From NCBI GenBank assembly GCA_013397455.1, contig VYZB01000035.1:3285283-3349282 (forward strand): a stretch of DNA of 64,000 bases, in the 5' to 3' direction. A program made the position numbers and the translations under genes. The notes under the pieces were generated by a model that was given only the letters and a program-made list of their open reading frames with translations, was not told where the DNA came from and searched no databases. This stretch comes from Crotophaga sulcirostris (Eukaryota; Chordata; Aves; Cuculiformes; Crotophagidae). Positions 32,701 to 45,092 of the stretch are shown piece after piece. Positions within the stretch are counted from its first letter, which is position 1. The number at the start of each line of letters is the position of its first letter.

Positions 32701-35700
32701 TTCAATCTGAGTGTTTATAAGTTCCCCAATCTGAATGACTAAAGGCAGGTAAGCAAAAGGATATTGAGAACATAAATAAGAAGCAAGGTTTAAACTCATA
32801 GATCAAGACTTGCTACCAGCTGCCCAACCTATTGTAATATCTCATCTGTTTTCATCCACTTACACCAAATGAGAGTATTTTCCTCAGCCCCCTCAATAAT
32901 TAAACTGAATCAAATAACAAGCTTCACTCCTTCAGTTAATCACTCCTTTCTAAGAAGAAAATAACTTTCCTATCACCATAACCATTACCTTTTTTTGATG
33001 TCAAAATATCAAAATTTGTGAGGAGATCTGCAATTTGGTTTTATGTACTTCAATTTCACAAAGGTAAATAATTTGGTTTCCCAAAACCTATGGCTTAAAC
33101 ATTCACATCTGTAATCTTTACCCCTGATATAACTGTGAATGTTTGAATTACAGACAAAAGACTGGACTTCAACTGCAATTAACACTAAGACGAAATCAGG
33201 TATGTAATTTACTCACTCAACCCTGTTACATTGAGAATGAGAGTAATGAAAGCACCCACAGACAGAACTGTGGAATATCAGGTGTTCTATACAAACTGCA
33301 CATATAACTTCCACACAAATTCTCGAATTATACTTTATATAACCGTGAATCACTATATGCTCTATGAAGTCTGGGATTTGACTATTCCAAAGTCAGTTTT
33401 ACCATCCCTATATCTAAACAGAAACTGTCAATTTTTCAAAAGCCTGTATCCACTATTTAGGTGTAGCAATTTTCAAGACTAAAATGACAGATATGTAATT
33501 ACCCTACCTGTCCCTGATTGAATTAGAGGTTTCAAAACATGCCAGTTAAAATCCAATTATGGGAGTTAAAAAAAAGTCGAGAATTAATTTTTCTGAAGAG
33601 ATCAGGCTGGCTGAAAGCTTTTTCCCACCTTCGTAGCCCTGAGAACAGAGCCAATAATTTGAGGATCAATTTCATTAGCCAAAGTAGCATCAGTAATTGC
33701 AGAGACACAACATAATTGCCCAGCAAAGGCCAACCTGAACAAATGAGTGATCACACAGAAGGCCTTAGGATCCTGACTCTGCAAGAGAGGCTGATGCAGA
33801 CCATGACTCAGGGGAGACTACGGGATTCGCATTTCATCTTCCCCACTCACAGGTGGTACATACATGCTCAATATGCAGAGCTTTGGTATTCACATGTAAG
33901 GGAGAGAAAGACTGTTAAAGCTGCCAACTGATGTGCTGAACTCCACTTCCAAATCTGACATCTTTGTGTTTTCAGATCAATGTATTTGTCCAGATACGCT
34001 TATCTGGCACACTAGTGTTTCAGTTTGTGCTGTACATGAGAAAAAATATTAGTTTCTTCATTTCAAATGTTCAAATGGACCAGCAGGTGCTTTTACAGGC
34101 ACCTTAGATTTATTATAGTTGAGTATTTTTGTACATAAGATTTCCATTCTTGATTCAAAGACAAATATATTTAAAATTAAGTCTGAGAAAGGCTTATTAC
34201 TTGATACTTATGTAACTGGGGGACAAAATTGTTTTTTGCAGTGCATTCCAATATCTGGAAACTTTAATACACTGATTACGAGAAACAATCGACAGTATGC
34301 TGGTTACTTGCAAATTTGTGTAAGTAAGTTTCATTTTAAATTCTTAAAATGGTGTTCCTACTTGGTTGTTTGCCTGATACACTATGCCTACCAACTCTGA
34401 AGTGCTACAGACCAGATAAAAACCCAGTCACGATGTGTAATTCAAGACACTGGACTGGATCGGTAATATAAAATATAGATCTTCATGTTGTATGAAAGAT
34501 CGCATCTCCTTAAAGTATTTTTTGTAGTACGTATTATAGAGTATTAAAGAAAATGTCGTGTAGTGCATCCAAAATACAGCTCCTACACTTCAAATTCATG
34601 ACAATTATTTGTAGGCTGTATACCATGCAAATCATAACAGAATACAATAACAAAAAAGACTGAGGACACTGATATTTTCTCAAATACTAAAGCCAAACAA
34701 AATAGCCTTTACTGGCTATCTGGACACCTAATTTGTTTTTACTGAAGATCTGCAGAATAAGAAGTTGCAACACCAGTAATTTTCCTTAAAGGGATGTCTT
34801 CTACTTAGATAAGTATTTTAGTACAGTCATTATTTTAATAGGTTTAGTTTTCTTATACAAGAGCATGTTGGATTAAAAAAATAGTTTCCAAGGAAGCTTC
34901 TGTAACCGATTTCTTTACTGAAAATATAAACCTTCCTAGTAATGGATTTCATCAACTGGGAAAGGTCTAAATAACATAGAATTAACACTGTTACAATTTC
35001 CGGAAAATGTGAGTGTTGCCTTAAAAGAGAAAGTTAACAATAGTAAAGAAACCACCTGCTTATCATTGTAAATAACACACTACAGTTCTTAACTATAAGT
35101 GCTCCCACTGGACCACATTCCCCAAAGAACTTCAAAGTCAGTTTCTTAAGCAACTTAAAATCTTGTCATGTAGAAAGCGTAAACATGTAAATCTTATCAT
35201 CAGCATCTTCCCACTTCCATTTCCTGTCAGTCACTAATAAAAGAATGTTTCCATCAAAACCAAAACAATAAAAAAGCCCTGCATTGGCCACAAGTCACTA
35301 AAGCAGTGAGAATAATTTCTGTAAGGGTATCTAGAACTTCCAAGTGGATATTTATTTTGAGACATGTATACTCACAAAGACTATGTCCTCAATTTAGTCT
35401 TCATTCACTCCCCTAATGCTAGCTACTCCAGAATGGAAATGGACATAATAAAAAAAGCCAATGTTGGACTGATCAGGATTGAAAAAGATACATTTTCTGA
35501 AAGACATTGATTCTCTTTTTATAGTTTCATATTCTGCTGGTGAGTCTTTGAAGTTAGAAAGTCCTATAGCAACAACCATGACAGTCTTTGCAAAATGACA
35601 TTCTCCATCCCATAACCCAAATATCAACACAAAGAAGAAGAATATCTAGAGATCAAAGAAATGAACTATTGGTCACATAAAACACAGGATAACTTTGGGG

Positions 35701-35934
35701 CAGTAGCCAGTTTAATGATTAATTACTATAGCACAAGGCTGAGTCTCTCCTTGGACACTGAACGGAAATAGTAACTTTGCTTTCTGTTCTAAGGCTGAAT
35801 ACATAATTATCAGATATAAATTCTTTTAATACTCCAAGTATAAAAATCAGTTGACATTCAGGTTACTAAGCTTATGAAGAACATTTCTGTGAGGAAATAA
35901 AAGCAGCATAACATCTGAATACAGAAGTACTTAC
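29792..35934 (-). other. EPB41L2 6.1-kb intron
   Basis: Low-complexity AT-rich DNA with no CR1 recognised, unusual for an intron of this length here. A slightly more GC-balanced block around 33600-33960 contains an AP-1-like TGACTCA at 33804-33810; it might be a conserved noncoding element, but that needs alignment. Confidence 0.65.
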
Positions 35935-35977
35935 TTCGAACTTGTCTCTTAATTTCCTTTGAAGAATCTAGCCAGTT
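35935..35977 (-). CDS. EPB41L2: EPB41L2 43-nt FERM exon (residues 260-274)
   Basis: A very short exon encoding NWLDSSKEIKRQVR plus one base of the next codon. The acceptor is TTTTTTTTTCCCCAG and the donor GAA|GTAAGT. The 43-nt size and phase (0 in, 1 out) match the usual small exon of protein 4.1 genes that carries the NWLD..KEIKRQ motif of the F1 lobe. Too short for a normal ORF search, it was placed by protein motif plus splice sites. Flanking introns are each about 6 kb. Skipping it would shift the frame. Confidence 0.94.
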
Positions 35978-38900
35978 CTGGGGAAAAAAAAACACAACCA
36001 CAAAACCAGCATTTAAAATCATTTCAGACTGAAGATGGTGAAGTAAGTTCATACAGTGCAGTTAAAGTCTGTATTGTTCAGAAATCTGTCCTACTTTAAA
36101 ATAACCAGAATTCTAAAATTGAACTTGTGATTTGCTAGCAAGCCTCTCTACCCATACACATAAATCAAAATATGTAATGCCACTGCCTTCCTGGCTGTCC
36201 TATTGCTTTAGACTATTTATGCTTTGTAATTCTGAAACATGGGTAGTCTTACAGTGGAGGTGGTCTAGCAAAACACATTTGACAAACGCAATTTTCTCAC
36301 ATTCCTTTCATTGACATAAACAGACTACATAATCTCTACACATTTGTGTTTCCACACTCATACAGAGTTCCTTAAAACTGTATTTCTCTTGAACCCCAAA
36401 GACAACTTATTACCATCGTTTGTCTTAGAGCATATACCTTTTAGTTCTGGTAACACTCAAAGGTGCTTTGAAAAACCTAATCAAATCCACGCTTTTTTTT
36501 TCCTGACCTCCCCCAAAGCAAAATTCTCTATGAAGACATATTATGTTAACACTGATGTACTGGTAACATTCAAATTTAGATACTCAGCTCTATAATAGGC
36601 AATGCAAATAAATTATTTTTTAAATATATTTAAATGCCTTGTTATTAAAATGTTTTCTATCCTCAATACCAAAAATATTGATATGATCTGTGCAACATAT
36701 TAAATAGCTTATAGCATTTCAGTTCTTGATAAGTGCAAAGACTTTTTTTCTGACTGATCATCAAAAACCATAACTTTAGGGAAGTAAGACTAAGAAATAA
36801 GTAACATATTCCTAAGTAACTCAGACATTCCTGTTTACTAATTTTTCCCATAGATGTTAGAAAACAGTTTGAGTGAGAGATTAGAAAAATAAACCTTTTA
36901 ACTGCTGTTACTGAGAATTTACTTGATACAGAGTTTAAACCTTTGATTCCTGTCGTCAGATACACAAGCACATACGTGGAACAAACACACATGCACACGA
37001 CAACAGATGTGTGTAGAGTAAGAAAGAATTGGCAACTAACTTGGAGGATCAAGGACATTTGCATTTCTGTGAACCATGGCACACATTAGCAGCTTTGAAG
37101 TCAGATGGGACCTTAGTGCCAGCATAGATGTTGATAAAGGCATATCTCTACCAATATTTCTTGCCTAATCCAGCCAAGTAGTAGATACTGGGTATACTGT
37201 GACCCACCTTTCAGTCTATGGAACTGAACTCCAGATGCAACAATTATTTTCCAATACCATTACCATCAGTCTTTATTACACGCTTTTCCACGCAAAGTCA
37301 AATTTATTTCAAGCAGACAAGGCATACTAGGCTACCGTTTTATGGGTCTGTATGGATTAGGAGAATTTGGAACTACGTTTTTCCACTAGCATAAATCCTT
37401 AGTAGATGACCCCTGCTGATAAAGGATGTGGTTATGAATATGACCCATAACAAGTTCCCTGTTGTAAATTACCGTGATCCAGGTTGATTTTGTCACAAAT
37501 GCAGCAAGTACGTATTAGACAAATACTGTTTACAAATTAAATGCAAAACTCCCTTTTTATCATTTTTATAGATGTAATTAAAAGAGAATAATTTCACATT
37601 TCTTGCTTTAGGAACTCTGCGACCTCTACATTTCATAGCTACTATAATTATTCCAGAGATGCAGTCTATAACATCATTACAAAGGAAGACATACAGAACA
37701 CTACTCAAATATCTGGATATCATTTATTCTGCTTGTGTCTGAAAAAGTGCTATCTGTTGGAAAACTCTTGACACGGAAAGACCTTAGAAGACAAGAGAAG
37801 TATCCAAATAATTTTAGATGAGACTGACTTCAGCTACAGTTATCCTAGGTTTTCAGTTTTGGTATGAATTCCATTTTGAAATGATACACAGCCATTTTCT
37901 TTCGATTAGAGATAACTAGAATTTTACATAAAGTACAGTATAAAGTAAATAAGTATAGGATATAGTACTAAAAACCCCTAGAAAAATTAAGAAAACTAGA
38001 ATTCACGAGTATGCAACTTTCAGTCCTTTACTTACTATCATTATAAAGTAGGAGAAAAGAACACACAATACAGAATACATTGCAAGATGAGAAGAATAAT
38101 CTTTTCTTTACAAAAGTTATACAATCCATTTTGTGATTTTCCAGTTTTGGAAATTTTGGAGTAAGTTTATTGGAAGCAGACTTTGCCACCAACTTTCATT
38201 ACTGTTCTGTCAAATAAAATCAGATGCTTTACACGCCATTTTTCTGCATCATTACTAGGGTGGGTTTTTTTATATCTGTGCCTTTTGTTATTGATAAAAC
38301 AAACATGGTTGAAAGAATCTATCCTGAAATAGATCTTTTCAAGCAGGTCTGTCTTTCAACACAAAATACAAAGTGCATACACACTACTGTGCTCCAGCAT
38401 GTGGGAATTCATTTGTTTAATTTGTGAACGGTAAGGTTATAGAAGAGACAAAGTAATGAATTGTCGAAGAAAAAAAAGATGTTCTCTACCAGTACAAAAG
38501 TTTTTTTTAAAAATCCAAAAAAGCAGCATTTCCAGCTGGTGCCCAGAACGTAAGAGCAGAAGCTTTCTAACACTTCTGCAGACCAACTACAGTGTGAATG
38601 GAGCATTCATTAACTTTTGAGGTTGTAATGCAATAAAATCACTAACTAATCTCTAGACCAATAAATTTAACATTTGCAAAACCACAAAAGAAATCATTAA
38701 TGAGTAATTGGACCTGAATAGTTCTAAACCATGTATTAAAGCTAACAAAAAATCAGTCTGATCTGAAGACGTAACATTTCTCTCAGCTGTACAGAACACC
38801 CATAGAGAAAAGTTAATGGGACTCCTCCTCCAATGGTACCCCAAATAGTGCATTAGGGAGCAGCTCTAATTCAGAAGAGTGCCTGGCATTCATTTTCCAC

Positions 38901-39864
38901 ACCCCACAGCTGCCATCGAGTTCAACAGCTGGCTCATAAATGGGTGGTTGTGATGAGTGTACAAAAATGAGAAAAACACATCATTCAGCATTTAGTACTG
39001 ACTGGTCTGAAGGTCAGAGATTTGTGGCATTTTAATCTGAAGAGACAACAATCATAACAGAAGAAAAAAATGCATCAGAAAACTGGTACTGAGACAGAAA
39101 AGAATTCAAACAGAGGTGGACAAAAGAGAAAGCCCTAAAACCAGTGGAAGTACCAAGTCCTCAGGCTTCCTTTGGCAGCTATTGCTGAACACAACTGATC
39201 AGCCCCCTCCACCTCTATCTATGAATTGAATCAAAACACAGAATATTAAATGTTTTACCTTTTTTTTTTTTTTTAAGAGAATGAAAAAAAGTTGAGACAC
39301 TTAAAAGTTCCAAGACATAAGCACAGGATTCATTAAAATCATACAACAAATATTTTAACTACTGAAAACAATTTTAAGTGTCTTCATCCATGTATTAAAA
39401 AATCCCCTTAAGAAAAATAAGTGCTCAATCTTATTGAATATGTTCTGTGTACTATAAAATTTCAAACTTATCAGCATGGAAGAAAGGACAGCTTAAGAAG
39501 GGGAACTGTCATTACAAAACCAGTAATTTTGCTGTATTAAGACACTGCAGTAGCTACAATTCACATCAGTTTATACCATAACTGGTGTAAGGTCTTTTAA
39601 ACATGGTGGTGTAAAAAATCAATAGCTTTAGATTAGGTAGCTTGAGTGACAAGAAGAGTAAAAATAAACACGCCTCTACAACTGTGCACATTACAGTACA
39701 GACTGCTCAACCTGTAAAAGCCCATAAGCCAAGTGACCATTTCGTGCCAAAGTATGTTTTCAAATTCTTTGCTGAAAATCTGGGTATTCCCACTCATCTG
39801 GCAATCACAACTGCACATAGGCATAGTAACATCCATATAATGGCACTTTGGGTACAATCTAGAT

Positions 39865-40067
39865 CAGGGGTGTCAAACTCCCAGCTCCCACCGTTCTCCT
39901 GCCCCTGCAGTGTAACGCGCGTCACAAACTGCACACGTGCCCAGCGCTGGCAAGAGCGCAGGGACAAGGAGCTCGGTGCTGCCAACGGGTACACACAAGG
40001 TGCTGGGCTGGATAAAACAAGATGGAGGGATGGATTCGGCCCGCAGGCCATGAGTTTGACACCTCTG
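39865..40067. mobile_element. Non-autonomous hAT (Charlie-like) DNA transposon relic, 203 bp
   Basis: The left end CAGGGGTGTCAAACTC and right end GAGTTTGACACCTCTG are 16-bp inverted repeats with one mismatch. They are flanked by ATCTAGAT (39857-39864) and ACCTAGAG (40068-40075), an imperfect 8-bp target duplication around the CTAGA core favoured by hAT-Charlie elements. The interior is GC-rich, with CGCGCG and a GGCCCGCAGGCC palindrome near the right end. There is no transposase, so it is a small internally deleted copy. It lies in the intron between the 43-nt and 105-nt FERM exons. Open frames over it are chance. Confidence 0.85.
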
Positions 40068-40542
40068 ACCTAGAGTATATGGGCTATCCAGGCAGAAAAT
40101 ATCTAAAATAAATCCTTTCACTCTTATTCGCTGGCATTCAGAATCTGGTAGTTCCTGCAGTTTAAGCCTGCAATAGAAAGTAGGAGATGGGAAATGTGTA
40201 TCTGCTAGGGAAGAGGCTTTTTTTTTTTCTATCTCCAAATAATACTAAGAACTTAACGATGTGAAGATGACAAAATCCAACAACTGTGGGTTTTTTTAGC
40301 CTTCACAAGAAATTTGACAAGATTTCTCCAGAAATTTAACTAAAAGCCTTCTGCTATCCATAATTCAAGTGACAAGTGGTCTACTCTTCGTTTGAAGAGA
40401 GTGCTAGACTTAGACTGGACATACAAATAATCAAACCGCAGAGACCGCGTTATCCAGACACGGTCACATGTTGCACTGTAGCCAAATTCAACAGTTTCAG
40501 CATTGTACTAATTATCTCACTGCTTAGTATTTCTAAACAGTG

Positions 40543-40584
40543 ATCACAGAATGCTGGTTATCACAGAATGCTGGTTATCACAGA
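40543..40584. repeat. 17-bp tandem repeat, about 2.5 copies
   Basis: ATCACAGAATGCTGGTT occurs at 40543-40559 and 40560-40576, with a partial third copy ATCACAGA at 40577-40584. The two full copies are identical, suggesting recent local duplication. Confidence 0.9.
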
Positions 40585-41815
40585 AAGAAAGCAAAGTAAA
40601 ACAATCAATTACTACTAAAGTGACAGTAAAACCAAAACACTACTGAAGAATGCAAATTAAATTATCATCATGTACATATATGCAAACCTGTAAAATATAT
40701 GTCAATTGCACAAGAGCTGCCCTAATAGCTTTGGAAATCAATTTAAAATGAATAGCTCACAAATCACCAGCAATGGCACAGAGAATCCCTGTTTAACAAG
40801 CATCAAACACTGTAGATTCAAAGAAAAAAAAGGAAACCCATTTAAACAGGGAAATTTAGGTAGACTACATGTCTTCTTCTTAGACTTCAAAAACTGCCCC
40901 TACTCAACCTTTACGCCTCACAGGAGCTTAACTAGCTTGGACAAACAATTTCACATTATTCTCAGTGTGCCATAAAACCACGGAATTCCATTTCATGTGT
41001 TAAATACACTATAGCTAGGTATCAATGATAACTCCATGTACACACAGAGATGCATGCATAAAAGAACAGATGGGCTCCTTTTAAAGGTATGGTGCTGTGT
41101 TAATCCATTAACATGACTAAGAAATACCACGACATCTGTAGCTTGACTAGAAGTATCTTAGAAAAAAATTTTTTTTTCAAAAAAGGAAAAAAAAAGAAAA
41201 AAATACATACTCTGCACCAGTCCAGACTTTCATCTTTACAAATTTCAAAATTTTCTTTAAGTTCACAATTAATAAAAAAGGAACTCCAAAGCCCTAATAG
41301 TTAAAGACTTTAGGGTGAGATTTCCTTCATGCTCCTCTTCAAAGCTTTACCAAATGTACGTAAGAAGAGGCAGTGAAATTATTGGAAAGTCAGGTAGAAG
41401 ATTTTTTTTGTATTGTAATACAAAGTTTAGTTTGTTTTTAAAAAAATGTAAGATATGAAACTGTTCAGCACTTTTGGGAGTTGTCAGACATTTAAGGCAA
41501 AGATGTTAAAATTTCTTGTCTTCACTTGCAGGGATAGCATACTGTTTCACTATAAACCCTAGCAACTACTCAGTTTTCTCAAAAATGCAGTTACTTCAAA
41601 TATTCCCCCACTCTAATAAGCAAGCAGTTTGTTAGGTGTCTTAACATACACATTAGTATCTCACATGTGTTGCAAGATTACAGTAGACTAGAACTGTCAG
41701 TTTTCAATGGTTTACTCAAATGTTTCTAATGGTATACATTTAATACAATATACCTGACTCAACTAGTGAAGTCGGGAGCAACATGGGAAACAAAGAAACC
41801 CTTATACAGGCTTAC

Positions 41816-41920
41816 CTTCTGTTCTGAAGTCTCATAAAACAACAGGCCAAAATAGTCCTTTTCCAGTAAATTGAGATGTTCACACACTTTGTCAAACAGC
41901 ACTTGGCCTTTTGCTCTTTT
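41816..41920 (-). CDS. EPB41L2: EPB41L2 FERM exon, F1 lobe (residues 225-259)
   Basis: A 105-nt exon in phase 0-0, with acceptor TTTTTTTCCACAG and donor AAG|GTAAGC. It encodes [19 protein letters not shown] followed by [16 protein letters not shown]. This is the F1-lobe helix and strand common to FERM proteins (the DYFGL motif is diagnostic). The 105-nt length matches the equivalent exon in other 4.1 genes as I remember them. It follows an intron of about 15 kb crowded with CR1 remnants. Although its phase would let it be skipped without a frameshift, removing it would delete part of the F1 fold, so I expect it to be constitutive. Confidence 0.95.
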
Positions 41921-43224
41921 CTGTGGAAAAAAAGTACTATCAGTAAATGCTTAACTGCAGATACTGTAGTTACATGGTATTAGTCAGGAAAATTTAAATT
42001 AACAATAAAATAGATTATAAAGCTGTAGCTTTATTATGGTTCACTGTTTACCATATTTTGAAAGCTATCTATAAAAACAATGAAAAGTACTTTTGTTCAG
42101 TTAATCAAAAACGTTGACTTGAATGCACAAGGAAAATTCAGTAACTAAATTGATTTAAATATTTTGCACCACTTAAGTGTCACTAAGTAGTTCTTAGCTT
42201 TTCTAGTTCTTCATTTTTAAAATAACAGAAGACTTCGTGTGCACCCACTTTTTCTATATTATCTTCTAAAAATAAATATACTTCCTACAGTCTTAATTTC
42301 TGTTAACTTTGGCATTTCTAGCATTTTGGCATACATATCAATGACTTTTATGAACCATTTAACAGGAACTCAAGAAAAATAAAGCACGTTGTCATCTTCA
42401 ACAGACTAGAAATCCAAGCAGACCTACAGTTAGTGACCAGACAAGTAAAAGTAGTGCACAAGTGTAAGAACAACAAAAACATGCCTAGCTGTCTCCACTG
42501 CAGAGGTTTGGAGGGGCAGAAAGTAAGAGGGTTGCCTTCTGCCTGTAGATTTAGGAACTCTCTCACTACTCAAAAAAACATTGGATACTCAAGTCTAAAA
42601 GAAGTTTATTCTTCCTAAAAGTAATATTTGTGGAAGTCAGTAATAAAAAATTTAAAAAATAACAATAGAAGGTATCTCAATTTTATTTGAGGTTAGTTTC
42701 AGTAATGTCACCTGCTGCTTTATTGTAGTAATTGAAGACATTCCTAAAAAGGTTGCTTGCTGTAGCTCAGTATTACGATAGCTTAAGCTAATGGCAGTTA
42801 GTCCTGAAGTCTTATCTGTTCTCTTGTACCTGGAACTGGGAAGATTAAATAAGGGTAGCCTGTATCTTCCTACAGCTGGTAATGCAAAGCAGACTCATGC
42901 CATATTTCTGTGTGCCAGGTTTTAGGGTCTGTTGTACTGGACATGGCAGGAGACAGGAGGCAAAGTTTTAGAGCAGACAGTTCACAACACACGCTCATGG
43001 TGGGGAAGATGAGAATTTCTTTCCACAGTTAAAATCTGAACATGAATGGCATGCAGCCTCCCAGTTTGAACCAGCTCCTTCGTGACTGTTCTGCTATTTG
43101 TGGCATTTATCAATGAGACCACAACATGGCATTTTCAGAGGCCAGGCAGCTTAAAGGAATTTCTGCATTTGCTTATCCTACAGATTTCAGTAGATGCCAC
43201 ACACCACTGCAATTCCACAGAAAC

Positions 43225-43380
43225 GCCATCGACTGCCCCTGTGTAGGCCCGGGCGACACTGCAGCCATTGTGCCCCGCCAACCGCGGCACAGCACTCCCA
43301 GTCGGCCCCAGCTCCGCACTGGCCCGCAGCTCGGCTCCACAGCACAGAACATGAAGGCCAGGAGGGGAGGGAGGGAGGAG
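43225..43380. other. GC-rich, CpG-containing patch of unknown origin
   Basis: A small patch with a dozen or so CpG (GGCCCGGGCGACACTG, CCCGCCAACCGCGGCAC) in AT-rich intron. Several overlapping frames on both strands reflect base composition. There are no terminal repeats or recognised domain. It might be a regulatory element, a fragment of a processed pseudogene, or a repeat I do not know. Confidence 0.45.
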
Positions 43381-43731
43381 AAAAGGTATGCACTGAGCAA
43401 ATAGTGAAGGCATTGTTGTTTTATTCCCAAAGAATCCTAAGCTTTATTTTTTCAAGACTGCATTGTTCAGCTGACATTACAGTCCCAAAGATCAGAAAAT
43501 TTCAACAAAAACATAAAATGAGCACATTTAGAAGCCCATCACAGTGAGGCAGTGGAACTTAAGAGTCGCTTTTGAAACAGTGAGCTGTGTGGTAATTTCA
43601 ACGATTTTATTTTTGGCAAAGACAGATAACACTTTCCCCTAGAACTCTGAAGTAATCACTTGGTTTTCTTGACACCTTCAGCTTAATGAAAAAAAATCAG
43701 TTAAATAGAGAAAAGCTAAATCAAAAGCAAG

Positions 43732-43755
43732 AAGAGTATAATCAAGAGTATAATC
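43732..43755. repeat. 12-bp tandem duplication
   Basis: AAGAGTATAATC is present twice in direct succession with no mismatch. Confidence 0.85.
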
Positions 43756-44984
43756 AGTGGGATATGATAAGAATCTTAGCCTTAGAAGCATATAATAGAT
43801 ACCACTTTTTCTCCCTAAATAATCATGCACATCAATGATCACTCCTTCCAAAGGCAATTTCCAGGTATACATATTTCAGTAAAGGAAACCTACAGATTAG
43901 TGCAGAATAGCATATGCTAGCATTAAGTCCATATCAGGAGTCAGTTGTTAATTATGTAGCTTTTCATAAAGTTCATAAACTAAAAACACTTGATATCAAA
44001 TCTCTGCATACAGAAACATAAAGCATCTGAATTTGCAAGAAATGTACTGCAAGTATAACAGTAAAATACTGGACAGTTTCTTCTTAGGAAGCCACAGTCA
44101 ACATATAATTTGGATACGCTGGCAGTGTTCACTGTACCTTTAAAAATCTTTAAGTTTATAGATCTTCCACATAAGGAAAAAAAATACCACCATGGTATAG
44201 AGTCTCTAAATAAGAACTGAAGTTACATAGAGAAGACAACTATTGTGATGCAGTCAGTTCAGAAATTAAACTGTTTAATAGATGCAGGGGACTAAGAGGC
44301 ATCAGTGGTTCGCACAGGATTGTTTCTTTTATCACCAGTTGATTGAGGTATCAAGTGGTAGTCACAACCAATGTGTAAAATTATAATCACTAATGTTTTT
44401 ATGTATGTATAGATATGCATTTACATATAGATATATACAACAGATACATGTGTATACAGCACAGGAAACATCAGCACTGAAAACAAGGAAATCTTGTTCC
44501 ACATTCTAATGCTGAAATGGCAGTAAAAGCATAAATCCATACTCAGCCCCCACGAAAAGGGGAACATATTCAGCCTAGCTATACAAAGAGGTTCAGAAGT
44601 GAGGACAGACTCACAGAGCCAGTAGTTTAAAACACAGCAGTACTCAGAACAGCAGCATTCTGTATTGCCCCCTAGTTATGCTTTTTTTTAAAAAAAAAAG
44701 AGCATAGAAGGAAGATATGCAAAGGTTATTCCAGTACTGATTCCCAGTCACTATTTAGACACTGCAGATGCCACTTTATAATACAACCTCTTCATAAAAC
44801 CAGGGGTAATAAGGTTTCTGTTCTTTACCTTCTTTCTTACAAGAAGAGCAAAACAGAGCAAAGCCATAGCAGCAGACATACAGAATGGAAATTTCTATGC
44901 AGTTGGGAATTAGAATAGGATATTATGGATCCGTTTGGTAACAAACGCAATACAAACACTACTGATGTTTCTCCAGGCTACCAG

Positions 44985-45092
44985 TTTTGTTCAATATTTT
45001 TATCAGTGATCTGGATATAGGAGTTGAATGTACCATTAGCAAGTTTGCTGATACTGCCAAACTGGGAGGTGCTGTTGACTCTCTCAAGGGAG
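44985..45092 (+). mobile_element. Short CR1 reverse-transcriptase fragment
   Basis: TTTTGTTCAATATTTTTATC then AGTGATCTGGATATAGGAGT and AGCAAGTTTGCTGATACTGC match the CR1 palm region, but F-A-D-D reads F-A-D-T, so the catalytic pair is lost. Similarity fades after CTCTCAAGGGAG, where unexplained GC-rich sequence begins. Confidence 0.8.

Larger units (their letters stand above)
35978..41815 (-). other. EPB41L2 5.8-kb intron
   Basis: Holds the hAT relic (39865-40067) and the 17-bp tandem repeat (40543-40584). T/A-rich runs occur near 39261 and 41170. The rest is plain AT-rich intron with no exon recognised. Confidence 0.75.

Noticed and set aside
39642..40238. Overlapping open frames of up to 143 residues on both strands
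   Set aside because: They are produced by the GC-rich interior of the hAT relic; no transposase or other domain is encoded.
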